Shown piece after piece: positions 48,346 through 57,263 of a DNA stretch of 64,000 bases. The position numbers and the translations under genes are program-made. The notes under the pieces are model-generated. The model saw only the letters and a list, made by a program, of their open reading frames with translations. It ran no database searches and was not told the origin of the DNA. The stretch comes from Hyphomicrobiales bacterium. Its GTDB lineage: Bacteria; Pseudomonadota; Alphaproteobacteria; Rhizobiales; Rhizobiaceae. How positions within the stretch are numbered: the first letter of the stretch is position 1; the number at the start of each line of letters is the position of its first letter. Where the stretch lies: the NCBI GenBank assembly GCA_900489925.1, contig UEHQ01000008.1, forward strand, positions 62,001 through 126,000. Direction: 5' to 3'.

Positions 48346-49392
48346 GTGAACAGCAAGGTCGGAACGATAGGCAATGCCACGCCGCTGGTATCGGATGCGC
48401 GGCCGATGGTCGATCCGTTCCAGCGGGCGGTCACCTATTTGCGCGTCTCCGTGACCGATCGCTGCGATTTCCGCTGCACCTATTGCATGGCGGAAAACAT
48501 GAACTTTCTGCCGAAGAAAGACCTGCTCACGCTCGAAGAGCTGAACCGGCTCTGTTCCGCCTTCATCGCCAAGGGTGTCCGCAAGCTGCGGCTGACCGGT
48601 GGCGAACCGCTGGTGCGCAAGAACATCATGTATCTGGTGCGCGAACTCGGCAAGCAGATCGGCTCGGGCCTCGATGAGCTGACGCTGACCACCAACGGCT
48701 CGCAGCTGTCGCGTTTTGCCGATGAACTCTTCGATTGCGGCGTTCGTCGCATCAACGTGTCGCTCGATACGCTCGACCCGGAAAAGTTTCGCCAGATCAC
48801 CCGCTGGGGTGACTTCCACAAGGTAATGGAGGGCATCGACGCCGCGCAGAAGGCCGGGCTGAAGGTCAAGCTGAACGCAGTCGCCCTCAAGGATTTCAAC
48901 GACGTCGAAATGCCGGAGATGATCCGCTTCGCGCACGGACGAGGCATGGACCTCACGGTGATCGAGACCATGCCGATGGGCGAGATCGAAGAGGATCGTA
49001 CGGATCGCTACCTGCCGCTCTCCAAGCTGCGCACCGATCTCGAACAGGAGTTCACCTTCAGCGATATCGGTTACCGCACGGGTGGCCCCGCACGCTACGT
49101 CGAGGTCAAGGAGACCGGCGGCCGCCTCGGCTTCATTACGCCGATGACGCACAATTTCTGCGAAAGCTGCAACCGCGTCCGCCTGACCTGCACCGGCACT
49201 CTTTACATGTGCCTCGGCCAGAATGACGCCGCGGACCTCCGTTCCACCTTGCGCGCCACGCAGGACGACGGGCTGCTCTATGCCGCGATCGATGAGGCCA
49301 TCACGCGAAAGCCCAAGGGGCACGATTTTATCATCGACCGCACCCACAACCGCCCGGCCGTGGCTCGCCATATGAGCGTCACCGGCGGGTGA
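48346..49392 (+). CDS. moaA: GTP 3',8-cyclase
   Basis: About 348 residues with a GTG start at 48346, chosen because GGAGG lies five bases before it; the GTG three bases earlier is too close. Radical-SAM enzyme of molybdenum cofactor synthesis. The SAM cluster motif is CDFRCTYC (Cys40, 44, 47), the second cluster [18 protein letters not shown], and the C-terminus ends in the double glycine needed for activity. A CTTGAC box at 48295 may be a -35 element. mobA and mobB of the same cofactor pathway lie 1.1 kb downstream. Confidence 0.96.
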   Translation: MNSKVGTIGNATPLVSDARPMVDPFQRAVTYLRVSVTDRCDFRCTYCMAENMNFLPKKDLLTLEELNRLCSAFIAKGVRKLRLTGGEPLVRKNIMYLVRELGKQIGSGLDELTLTTNGSQLSRFADELFDCGVRRINVSLDTLDPEKFRQITRWGDFHKVMEGIDAAQKAGLKVKLNAVALKDFNDVEMPEMIRFAHGRGMDLTVIETMPMGEIEEDRTDRYLPLSKLRTDLEQEFTFSDIGYRTGGPARYVEVKETGGRLGFITPMTHNFCESCNRVRLTCTGTLYMCLGQNDAADLRSTLRATQDDGLLYAAIDEAITRKPKGHDFIIDRTHNRPAVARHMSVTGG

Positions 49393-49595
49393 CAGCGCCA
49401 AAGGCAACTCCGCATAAGCGCTGATGACCGGCTTGTGAGCGATCCCACCATCATCCAGTCGACGAATCCGCCCATGCTGCAAGCGCACATCATGGTTGCA
49501 TTGCACAATCGAATTTTGCCCGCTGTGTCTTCCTGCTGATTCCCTTGTTTCCGGTTCGCCTTTAAAAGGGGGCGCACAAGAATCGGAATGTCTTT

Positions 49596-50504
49596 ATGCC
49601 GCGGTCTCGCAATACCCAGGGCGCCATCTATATGACTTCGGCCATGGCCGGTTTCTCCTCGAGCGACGCCCTTTCCAAATCGGTCATTACACAGATGAAC
49701 GCCGGGCAGATCATGTGCCTGCGTGGACTGATCACGAGTGTCGTGATCTACCTGATCGCGCGGCAGATGAAGGCATTGCGCTCATGGCGCGTCATCCTGA
49801 AGCCGATGGTGCTGCTGCGTGTTGTTTGCGAAATTCTTGCGGCGGTGACTTACATTACCGCCCTTGGCATGATGCCGATCGCCAATGCATCCGCCATCCT
49901 GCAATCGCTGCCGCTCGTGGTCACCTTCGGAGCTGCCCTCTTCTTCGGCGAGCCTGTCGGCTGGCGCCGCTGGTCGGCCATCCTCATCGGTCTTCTGGGC
50001 GTGCTGATCATCATCCGACCGGGGGCCGAAGGCTTCACGATCGCCGCCCTGCTGTGTGTGGCAAGCGTACTGGTCACCGCCGGCCGCGACCTGGCGACGC
50101 GCGGCATCGATCCGGAAATACCCGCGCTGATGATCACCGTGGTGACGGCCGTTTCGGTCGCGATATGCGGTGCCCTGCTCACACCTTTCCTTGGAGGCTG
50201 GAGACCGGTCAATGCGACGTCGTTCTCTCATATCGTGCTGGCGGCGATCCTCGTACTCATTGGCTACCAGTCCGTCATTCTGGCGATGAGAACCGGAGAG
50301 ATCTCCTTCGTGGCGCCCCTGCGCTATACCGGCCTCATCTTCTCGGCCCTGCTGGGCTTCGTATTCTTCGCCGAAATCCCTGATCTCTGGACTTTGATCG
50401 GCGCAGCAGTCGTTATCGCTTCGGGCCTCTATACATTCTATCGTGAGGGCAAGCGCCACGTGGCGCCGTTGGCCCAGGAATCCGAACCGAGAACACCCGT
50501 CTGA
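49596..50504 (+). CDS. EamA/DMT-family transporter
   Basis: 302 residues with about ten membrane segments in two EamA repeats; first repeat from AIYMTSAMAGFSSSDALSKS, second from PALMITVVTAVSVAICGALL. Inner-membrane exporter of metabolites, substrate not predictable. It lies between moaA and mobA, with mobA starting eight bases after its stop, so it may be co-transcribed with the molybdenum cofactor genes without sharing their function. Confidence 0.88.
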   Translation: MPRSRNTQGAIYMTSAMAGFSSSDALSKSVITQMNAGQIMCLRGLITSVVIYLIARQMKALRSWRVILKPMVLLRVVCEILAAVTYITALGMMPIANASAILQSLPLVVTFGAALFFGEPVGWRRWSAILIGLLGVLIIIRPGAEGFTIAALLCVASVLVTAGRDLATRGIDPEIPALMITVVTAVSVAICGALLTPFLGGWRPVNATSFSHIVLAAILVLIGYQSVILAMRTGEISFVAPLRYTGLIFSALLGFVFFAEIPDLWTLIGAAVVIASGLYTFYREGKRHVAPLAQESEPRTPV

Positions 50505-50511
50505 GGCAGTC

Positions 50512-51144
50512 ATGAATAAATTCGCGATGAACAGATCCAACATTCCCGGGGTCGTCCTGGCGGGCGGTCGCTCATCGCGCATGGGCCGGGACAAGGCATC
50601 CGTCGCGCTTGGCGATCGAACGCTGCTGGACCGAGTGATCGAACAGCTTGCGCCGCAGGTGAGCACCGTGGCCGTCAATGCCGACGTGACGCCGAAAAAT
50701 TGCAGCCGCCTCTTCGTGCCCGATATCGTGCCCGGCAAGGCGGGCCCGATGGCCGGCATCCACGCCGCCATGGTTTACGGCGCCACTCTGGCTGCTGTCA
50801 CCCACGTCGTCACCGTCTCCGTCGACAGCCCCTTCTTTCCTGGCGATCTCGTCGACTGGCTGGCAGCTGCGATCGACGCGCCCGAAAAGATCGCCATTGC
50901 AACCTCGGAAAGCCGCAGCCATCCGGTGTTCGGCCTCTGGCCCGTCTCGCTTGCCGGCGATCTCGAGTCCTGGATCGCCACCGATGAGAAACGTCGCGTC
51001 CGTGACTTCCTCTTACGGCATGACGTTACGGAAGTTTCCTTTCCGCTGCGTCCGACACGGGCGAGCCTTCTCGATCCGTTCTTCAACGTCAACACGCCTG
51101 ACGACCTCGCCGAGGCCGAGCGCTGGCTGAAGGCTCTCGCCTGA
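50512..51144 (+). CDS. mobA: Molybdenum cofactor guanylyltransferase
   Basis: 210 residues from the ATG at 50512 (GAGG upstream). Transfers GMP to molybdopterin to form the guanine dinucleotide cofactor. The nucleotide-binding motif VVLAGGRSSRMGRDKA is at about residues 13-28, and the VSVDSPFFPGDL and SHPVFGLWPV segments are present. It overlaps mobB by one base (TGATG), so the two are coupled. Confidence 0.95.
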   Translation: MNKFAMNRSNIPGVVLAGGRSSRMGRDKASVALGDRTLLDRVIEQLAPQVSTVAVNADVTPKNCSRLFVPDIVPGKAGPMAGIHAAMVYGATLAAVTHVVTVSVDSPFFPGDLVDWLAAAIDAPEKIAIATSESRSHPVFGLWPVSLAGDLESWIATDEKRRVRDFLLRHDVTEVSFPLRPTRASLLDPFFNVNTPDDLAEAERWLKALA

Positions 51145-51662
51145 TGACCGCACCCAGGATATTCGGCATTGCCGGCTGGAAGAATTCAGGAAAGACCGGA
51201 CTGGCTGTCCGGCTCGTCGAGGAATTCACGCGACGCGGCTATCGCATCTCGACCATCAAACATGCCCATCACGACTTCGATATCGACAAGGTCGGCGCCG
51301 ATAGCTACCGCCATCGGCAGGCCGGCGCTCACGAAGTCACGATCGTATCCGGCACGCGCTACGCAATCATGCACGAACTGCGCGGCGCGCCGGAACCGAC
51401 GTTCGAGGAGATCCTCGGCCGCATCGCTCCTTGCGACCTCGTGCTGATCGAGGGCTACAAGCGCGAGCCCATTCCGAAGATCGAGGCGCGGCGCCTTGAA
51501 TCGACAAACCGCGAACCGCTGGCGCCCACTGATCCCTACATCGTGGCGATCGCGGCCGACCACACGGTCGAGGCAGCCACCCTGCCCGTATTCGACCTAG
51601 ACGACACGGTCGCCATCGCCGATTTCATCGCGACGACGGTTGGACTGCAGCCGCAGACATGA
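51144..51662 (+). CDS. mobB: Molybdopterin-guanine dinucleotide biosynthesis adaptor
   Basis: 172 residues. P-loop GTPase that aids MobA: Walker A GIAGWKNSGKTGL at about residues 8-20, the TIKHAHHDFDIDKVGADSYRH segment with the conserved histidines (short form: KHAHHDFDIDKVG), and VLIEGYKREPIPKIE. Directly coupled to mobA; last gene of the group, converging on the OmpA-type gene. Confidence 0.95.
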   Translation: MTAPRIFGIAGWKNSGKTGLAVRLVEEFTRRGYRISTIKHAHHDFDIDKVGADSYRHRQAGAHEVTIVSGTRYAIMHELRGAPEPTFEEILGRIAPCDLVLIEGYKREPIPKIEARRLESTNREPLAPTDPYIVAIAADHTVEAATLPVFDLDDTVAIADFIATTVGLQPQT

Positions 51663-51689
51663 AAAAGGCCGCCGGTCACCCGGCGGCCT
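51662..51689 (-). terminator. Terminator of the OmpA-type gene
   Basis: Minus-strand stem AGGCCGCCGG / CCGGCGGCCT followed by TTTT. The hairpin also follows mobB on the plus strand but without a T-run there. Confidence 0.8.
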
Positions 51690-51713
51690 CCTGCATTCAA
51701 GCTCCGTTCTGCC

Positions 51714-53981
51714 TTAGTTGCGCGAGGCAACCGGCCTTACCAGCGCAGTCACGCGGCGGATGGTAACGCGGCGGTTTTCCTGGTTCGGTCCCTGCGTGTT
51801 GACCTTCAGGTAACGCTCCCCGTAACCCTGCGTCGCAAGGTTTTCAGGCGGGATGCCATAGACGTCGGTCATCACGTTCGCGACCGATTCGGCGCGCTGG
51901 TCGGACAGTACGAGGTTGCTCTGGTCGGAACCGACAGCATCCGTGTGACCTTCGATCAGGAAGGTTTCCGACGGATCCTTGCGCAGCACTTCGTTGATCG
52001 CGTCGGCGACCTTGCGCAGGCTGCGCGCCTGGCTCATCGGGATTTCGGCGCTACCGGTCGCAAAGGTAATCGTATCGAGGTCGATACGGCGTACCTTGTC
52101 GCGGATACGAGCAGAATACTTCACCTCGTCGAGCGAATAGACGCGCTCGACTGGCTCGACCGGCGGCTCGCGCAGGAAGTCGTAATAGTCACGATCGTCG
52201 TCGCTGCTCGTGTCCATGATGTAGTCCCGCAGCGGAATGCGCAGGCGCATCGGTGGCAGGTCGGCACCCGGATCCTGGAAGTAGCTGCGATCGGGATCGT
52301 CATAGAGTTCCGGCGAATAGTAGAGCACCGATTCCCGACCACGATTATCGATGCGCGAGCGCTGGATGATATCGCCGTAGCGGTTGCGGACCGTCACGAT
52401 CTGGTAGCCATCACGGTCGATCGTCTCGCGATAACGGTCGCGCGGCAGCTGCTCGTACATCGGCCGTTCGCCATCCCTGAGGAAGCGGCGGTCGTCATCG
52501 CCACGCACATAGGTCTGGTTGTTGAACTGGATGATCACGCGGTTGTCGTTGCCGCGCTGGCCGAACTGCGCGCCATCGGGCCGCTGGAACTGCGGGCGAC
52601 GATCAAGGCGCTCGCCCTGCTCGCTGGTAACTGCCTCGATCTTGATCGGAGGGCGTCTTTCACCGCTGGGCGCGACCTGCGCATCGGCGTCCGACTTCGG
52701 AACGCGAACCTGCTGCTCCTGGCCGCGCTGCTTGTCGCGGTCGCGGCGGGACTGCACACCACCGGAGCGGTCGGCATCCTTGTCGCTATCGAGAACGGCG
52801 GCACCGTTTTCAACAGGAAGCACAACGGTTTCCGTGCTCTTGCTCGGATCGGCAGCGATTTCCTTGCGCCGCTCGAGTTCCTTGGGGGTGATCTTCTCCG
52901 GCGCAGGAATGACCTGCTCGGCCTGACCCGCTGCAGGCTGTCCGGCCACGCCGCCTTCAGGCTGCGTGGGAGCGATCTGCTCGCCCTGCTGCTGCGCGGG
53001 TGCTGTCTCGAGCTGCGGCTTTGCCGGTGCTTCGCCGACCGCTGGCTGTTCCTGGTTGGGCGCCTTGCCCGTTACCGGCTCGTTGCCGTTCTGAGGCTTG
53101 GCGGCCTTCTCCGGCGCGGACTGTTCCTGCTGGGCCGGCGCCTGTTCCGCAGCCGGCTTCTGGCCTTCGGGCGCAGCCTCGGCGGCCGGCTTCTTCCGCG
53201 GCTTCACGGGCTGGTCTGTGCCTTCCGCTACCGGCTTGCCGTTCTTGCCTGATGGCTGCTGCTCGGGAGCAACCTGCTCCTGTTGCGGCGCTGCAGGTTC
53301 CGCCTGCGGAGCAGCCTGCTCCTGCTGCTGCGGGGCGGCTTCCTCCTGCTGCTTCTGTTGCTTGTCGCGCTTGTTATGGCGCGGCTTCTGCTGATTGTCG
53401 GCAGGCTGCTGCTCGGGAGCGACCTGCTCCTGTTGCGGTGCTACGGGTTCAGCTTGGGGGGCAGCCTGTTCGGCGGCCGTCTGCTTGCGCTTTCTCGGCG
53501 CCTCGGCAGGTGCTTCCTGCTGCTGCTGAGCAGGTTCGGTCGCCTGCTGCTCGGCTGCGGGTTCACGCTGCTTCTGCTTGCGTGGCTTTTCGACAGGCGC
53601 TTCTTCCTGCTGCTGTTGTTGCGGCGCCTGTTCGGCTGCCGGCTCGCGCTGCTTGCGTGGCTTTTCAGCCGGAGCTTCCTGCTGCTGCGGAGCCTCTTCG
53701 GCGGCAGGTTCGCGCTGCTTGCGGGGCTTTTCGGCGGGCGCCTGCTGCTGGTCGCCACCGCCTTCGGCCTGCTTCTTGTGCCGTTTTTTCAGAATTTCTT
53801 CATCCGACGGCGCATCCGGCGCAGCCTCTTGCGCAACCTCGATGGTGCCGGCGGGCTGCACGGCGGGGCTGGTCTGCTCGACGCTGGTGGCTGCCGCAAA
53901 CACGTGCACGGGCTGCATCACCATGGACAGGGACAGCAGCGGAAACGCGGCGCTGGCAAACAGTCTGGATCTCATTCCCAT
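51714..53981 (-). CDS. Large OmpA-family outer membrane/periplasmic protein
   Basis: 755 residues. Signal peptide (SRLFASAAFPLLSLSMVMQP, FAAA), then a low-complexity arm of about residues 75-340 rich in Gln, Ala, Pro, Lys and Glu with repeated PAEKPRKQREPAAE, a middle region with YVRGDDDRRFLRDG and IDRDGYQIVTVRN, and a C-terminal OmpA peptidoglycan-binding domain at about 640-750 (FATGSAEIP, FLIEGHTDAVGSD, ERYLKVNTQG, ENRRVTI). It probably ties the envelope to the cell wall. The arm may span the periplasm. GAGGAG site before the start. Confidence 0.88.
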   Translation of the reverse strand: MGMRSRLFASAAFPLLSLSMVMQPVHVFAAATSVEQTSPAVQPAGTIEVAQEAAPDAPSDEEILKKRHKKQAEGGGDQQQAPAEKPRKQREPAAEEAPQQQEAPAEKPRKQREPAAEQAPQQQQQEEAPVEKPRKQKQREPAAEQQATEPAQQQQEAPAEAPRKRKQTAAEQAAPQAEPVAPQQEQVAPEQQPADNQQKPRHNKRDKQQKQQEEAAPQQQEQAAPQAEPAAPQQEQVAPEQQPSGKNGKPVAEGTDQPVKPRKKPAAEAAPEGQKPAAEQAPAQQEQSAPEKAAKPQNGNEPVTGKAPNQEQPAVGEAPAKPQLETAPAQQQGEQIAPTQPEGGVAGQPAAGQAEQVIPAPEKITPKELERRKEIAADPSKSTETVVLPVENGAAVLDSDKDADRSGGVQSRRDRDKQRGQEQQVRVPKSDADAQVAPSGERRPPIKIEAVTSEQGERLDRRPQFQRPDGAQFGQRGNDNRVIIQFNNQTYVRGDDDRRFLRDGERPMYEQLPRDRYRETIDRDGYQIVTVRNRYGDIIQRSRIDNRGRESVLYYSPELYDDPDRSYFQDPGADLPPMRLRIPLRDYIMDTSSDDDRDYYDFLREPPVEPVERVYSLDEVKYSARIRDKVRRIDLDTITFATGSAEIPMSQARSLRKVADAINEVLRKDPSETFLIEGHTDAVGSDQSNLVLSDQRAESVANVMTDVYGIPPENLATQGYGERYLKVNTQGPNQENRRVTIRRVTALVRPVASRN
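52960..53755 (-). repeat. Low-complexity Gln/Pro/Lys repeat region in the OmpA-type gene
   Basis: Imperfect repeats of PAEKPRKQREPAAE (three to four copies at the start) and two near-identical copies of PQAEP-APQQEQVAPEQQP. The two DNA copies around 53250 and 53400 are almost the same and could recombine. Confidence 0.8.
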
Positions 53982-54303
53982 TAGGGCTCCTCATTGATTC
54001 TTCTTATCTTCGGCGCGGTCGTTGCGGCGTTCTTTTCTGACACACACTCGTCTCAGGGAATCGAACACACGCGAATTTGTTCCACGCGTTCTAAGACCTG
54101 CCTGATTAACCCGTTCTGAATATGGCAGACTGCGCACGTTCATCTTCGCCACAGTTTACAATGGTTGAGAGACCAGCGATTCCTGTTGCAATTTTAGCAA
54201 AAAGCGTTTGAGTATCGCCTCAAGGCGTTGCCAGGCAGCGCCGATCTGCGCCGCCGACGCAAAACAAAAATACGGACGGCGGCCACCAACAGAGAGGACT
54301 CTC
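53982..54303. other. 322-bp divergent region, no gene seen
   Basis: It must contain the promoters of the OmpA-type gene and of the amino-acid binding protein. No operator or riboswitch-like fold was recognised. Confidence 0.4.
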
Positions 54304-55077
54304 ATGCGTATCTCCACCCGTATTCTCGCAGCCGCCTCGATTGCCGCGATGTCTCTTTTCGCCGGCTCTGCAATGGCAGACGGCGAGAAGTATGTCATCG
54401 GCACCGACTCCACCTACCCGCCCTTCGAGTATGTAGACGCCAGCGGCCAATTCCTCGGCTTCGACATGGACATCGCCCGCGCGCTCTGCGCCGAAATGAA
54501 GGCGGACTGCACCATCGTCAGCAGCGACTGGGACGGCATCATCCCCGGCCTCAACGCCAAGAAGTTCGACATGATCATCTCGTCCATGTCGATCACGCCT
54601 GAGCGTTCCAAGCTCGTCGACTTCACCAACAAGTACTATAACACCCCGCCGGCAATCGCCGTGCCGAAGGACTCGACCGTGACTGACGTTGCCGGCCTCA
54701 AGGGCAAAGTCATCGGCGCGCAGACGTCGACAACGCATGCCAACTACGCCGAAAAGCACCTGCCCGACACCGAGCTGAAGCTCTACCCGACGGCTGACGA
54801 GTATAAGCTCGACATCGCCAACGGCCGCGTCGATGCCGTCATCGACGACATCGTCGTGTTGTCGCAGTGGGTGAAGTCCGACGCCGGCGCTTGCTGCAAG
54901 ATCCTGACGCCGCTCCCGGTCGACAAGGAGATCAACGGCGTTGGCGCCGGCATTGCCGTCCGCCAGGGCGATCCGCTGCGCGAAAAACTGAACACGGCGA
55001 TTGCCGCGATCCGCGCCAACGGCACCTACAAGAAGATCCAGGACAAGTACTTCGACTTCAACGTTTACGGCGACTGA
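54304..55077 (+). CDS. Polar amino-acid ABC transporter, periplasmic binding protein
   Basis: 257 residues from the ATG at 54304 (GAGAGGAC upstream) with a signal peptide (RILAAASIAAMSLFAGSAMA). Family 3 solute-binding fold: IGTDSTYPPFEYVD, LGFDMDIARALCAEM, IISSMSITPERSKLVDFT. Similar to lysine/arginine/ornithine and opine binding proteins (ArgT, OccT, NocT type), so a basic amino acid or related ligand is likely. First of three genes; a hairpin separates it from the permease genes and would favour higher expression of the binding protein. Confidence 0.92.
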   Translation: MRISTRILAAASIAAMSLFAGSAMADGEKYVIGTDSTYPPFEYVDASGQFLGFDMDIARALCAEMKADCTIVSSDWDGIIPGLNAKKFDMIISSMSITPERSKLVDFTNKYYNTPPAIAVPKDSTVTDVAGLKGKVIGAQTSTTHANYAEKHLPDTELKLYPTADEYKLDIANGRVDAVIDDIVVLSQWVKSDAGACCKILTPLPVDKEINGVGAGIAVRQGDPLREKLNTAIAAIRANGTYKKIQDKYFDFNVYGD

Positions 55078-55107
55078 TAAAATCTGTAGGTCGCTACATT
55101 AGATGGT

Positions 55108-55138
55108 GGCGGAAGGCTTGCCCTTCCGCCATTTTTGT
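55108..55138 (+). terminator. Intra-operon attenuator hairpin
   Basis: Stem GGCGGAAGG / CCTTCCGCC, 5-base loop, then ATTTTTGTTT. It lies between the binding-protein gene and the first permease gene, so it may act as a partial terminator. Confidence 0.75.
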
Positions 55139-55190
55139 TTGACAAAGATTGAAAGATCAAAGCGGCATAAGCCGCGAGGGGAAAAGCATA

Positions 55191-55994
55191 ATGGGCGGAT
55201 TATTTTCCGCGCTGGGCTCTCTATGGGCCGCGATAGGATATGTCTTCGATCCGCTTTGCGGACCTGTGGGCCTCTTCACTTGGTTCGGCTCGTCCACGAT
55301 CCTTGCCTGTGGCGACACCGGCTGGGGCGACGAGATCGCAGCCGGCCTGAAAGTCACCGTTGCGGTTGCGCTCGTGACGCTGCCGATCGGCCTTCTGATC
55401 GGTTTCGTCGTTGCACTTGGCCAGCAGTCGGAGGAAAAATCCGTACGCTTGGCGGCCGGCATCTATACGACGATTTTCCGCGGTCTGCCGGAACTGCTGA
55501 CCCTCTTCATTATCTACTATGGCATGCAGATCCTGATCCAGGCCGTGCTTGCCTACGCCGGCTATGACGGGCGGATCGAAATCAACGCCTTCATCGCAGG
55601 CGTTATCGCGCTCTCGGTTGTTTTCTCCGCCTATTGTTCGGAAGTGTTGCTGTCGGCGTTCCGCGCCATTCCGAAAGGCCAGTATGAGGCCGGTGACGCA
55701 CTCGGCTTCCACCGGGGCCGCACGCTGATGCTGATTGTCCTGCCGCAGCTGGTGCGCATCGCCCTGCCCGGTCTTGTGAACCTGTGGATGATCCTGCTCA
55801 AGGACACATCCTACGTGTCGATCATCGGGCTCGCGGACATTCTGCGCCAGACCGGCGTCGCGGTTAAGGTAACCAAGCAGGCGTTCCTGTTCTACATCGT
55901 CGCCTGCGCGCTCTATCTCGGCCTTGCGATCATTTCTTCCTTCGGCCTGCGCTACATCGAACGCTGGGCCAAGCGCTCGGAGGTCCGCCGATGA
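55191..55994 (+). CDS. Polar amino-acid ABC transporter permease (HisQ-type)
   Basis: 267 residues from the ATG at 55191 (GAGGGGA upstream). HisM/HisQ-type integral membrane subunit with about five membrane segments; TTIFRGLPELLTLFIIYYG and the EAA loop EAGDALGFHRGRTLMLIVLP contact the ATPase. It overlaps the second permease gene by four bases. In the cell the two permeases would form a heterodimer. Confidence 0.92.
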   Translation: MGGLFSALGSLWAAIGYVFDPLCGPVGLFTWFGSSTILACGDTGWGDEIAAGLKVTVAVALVTLPIGLLIGFVVALGQQSEEKSVRLAAGIYTTIFRGLPELLTLFIIYYGMQILIQAVLAYAGYDGRIEINAFIAGVIALSVVFSAYCSEVLLSAFRAIPKGQYEAGDALGFHRGRTLMLIVLPQLVRIALPGLVNLWMILLKDTSYVSIIGLADILRQTGVAVKVTKQAFLFYIVACALYLGLAIISSFGLRYIERWAKRSEVRR

Positions 55995-56821
55995 GCCACG
56001 CTGAAGTCCTCATACCGCCGCAACCGGCGCCGAAGGTCGAGCATACGAGCTTGAACGCAACGCGTATCACCGGCTATTTCTTCGTCGGATTGTGGATCGT
56101 ACTCGCCATCTCGCTGGTCGGCATGATCATCAAGGGCTGGGACCCGGGCAATTTCACGCGCTACGGGCCACGCTACATCCACGGCCTGTTCACGACGATC
56201 GCACTGGTCACCATATCGGTGATCTTCGGCGCGATCCTCTCGTTGCCGCTGGCCTTCGCGCGCATGTCGAAGAACAAGGTCATCAACGGCCTCGCTTATG
56301 CCTATGTCTATGTCTTCCGCGGCACGCCGCTGCTCGCTCAGCTCTTCCTGATCTACTACGGTCTCGGCGGCTTCCGGCCTGAACTTGAGGCCGTCGGTCT
56401 CTGGTGGTTTTTCCGTGACGCCTGGTATTGCGGCCTTTTCGCGATGACGATCAACACCGCGGCCTATCAGGCCGAAATCCTGCGCGGCGCGATCGAGAGC
56501 GTACCGCATGGCCAGCACGAGGCGGCGGCCTCGCTCGGTATTCACAAGGCGGTCGCCTTCCGCAAGATCATCCTGCCGCAGGCGTTGATCGTGGCCCTGC
56601 GCCCCTACGGCAACGAGATCATTCTCCTGATCAAGGGCTCGGCCGTCGTGGCGATCATCACCGTTCTCGACCTGATGGGCGAGACGCGCTACGCCTTCTC
56701 GCGCACCTTCGACTACCAGACCTATCTGTGGGCGGCGATCTTCTACCTCGCCATGGTCGAGACCCTGCGCCATCTCTGGGCTTGGATCGAGCGCCGATTG
56801 ACCCGACACCTCAAGCGCTGA
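55991..56821 (+). CDS. Polar amino-acid ABC transporter permease (HisM-type)
   Basis: 276 residues, overlapping the first permease by four bases. Membrane segments and the loop EAAASLGIHKAVAFRKIILP are typical; YVYVFRGTPLLAQLFLIYYG precedes it. No ATP-binding subunit gene follows: the next gene is usg after 158 bases. The transporter must borrow an ATPase encoded elsewhere, or the gene has been lost. Confidence 0.92.
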   Translation: MSHAEVLIPPQPAPKVEHTSLNATRITGYFFVGLWIVLAISLVGMIIKGWDPGNFTRYGPRYIHGLFTTIALVTISVIFGAILSLPLAFARMSKNKVINGLAYAYVYVFRGTPLLAQLFLIYYGLGGFRPELEAVGLWWFFRDAWYCGLFAMTINTAAYQAEILRGAIESVPHGQHEAAASLGIHKAVAFRKIILPQALIVALRPYGNEIILLIKGSAVVAIITVLDLMGETRYAFSRTFDYQTYLWAAIFYLAMVETLRHLWAWIERRLTRHLKR

Positions 56822-56911
56822 CCGCGTTGGCAGCACTCAACTCAGAGAGCTGCTAACGCATTGAAAAAAGAAATAAAAATATATCCGATCGACATTCCGC
56901 AAGCTTCGGTT

Positions 56912-56926
56912 AACCATGTCATGGTT
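56912..56926. promoter_or_regulatory. Palindrome AACCATG-T-CATGGTT upstream of usg
   Basis: A perfect 7-1-7 inverted repeat, 53 bases before the usg start. Its left arm also makes TTAACCAT (56910-56917), the CtrA half-site type. Either reading could be regulatory; neither is proven. Confidence 0.4.
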
Positions 56927-56979
56927 CCATTTCATGTAGCGCTAATAAGCGCTGCATGGGAACCAGAGGCTAGACGACG

Positions 56980-57246
56980 ATGCACAAGGAACTCGAAAAG
57001 CAGCTTCAGGGCTACGGCCTGACAACCGCCCAGATCATCTACCGCATGCCGGATCACCAAGCCATCCTCCAGACCTACATCTGGCAGGACTACGATTTGG
57101 CACCGGAGTTTCCGGAGATGCGCAGCTTCCTCAAATTCTGGCAGGAGAAGCTCGATGGCCCGCTTCACTCCGTACGCTACATTCACCGCAAGCTAATATC
57201 GGCCACGGAATGGCGCTCCCTGAAGGGTGAATTCATCATCAACTGA
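56980..57246 (+). CDS. Usg family protein
   Basis: 88 residues, the usual size. Recognised from LQGYGLTTAQIIYRMPDH, LQTYIWQDYDLAPEFPEM and SVRYIHRKLISATEW. The family is confined to alphaproteobacteria, was named for a gene next to trpF in Caulobacter, and has no known function. GAGG site upstream, possible palindromic operator before that. Convergent with the DUF2270 gene. Confidence 0.9.
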   Translation: MHKELEKQLQGYGLTTAQIIYRMPDHQAILQTYIWQDYDLAPEFPEMRSFLKFWQEKLDGPLHSVRYIHRKLISATEWRSLKGEFIIN

Positions 57247-57263
57247 CAGCTCTATCGAGCCGG

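Noticed and set aside
51945..53252. Long plus-strand frames opposite the OmpA-type gene, including a Leu/Arg-rich one
   Set aside because: Antisense of the Gln/Pro/Lys repeat arm; the hydrophobic look is an artefact of reading CAG repeats as CTG.
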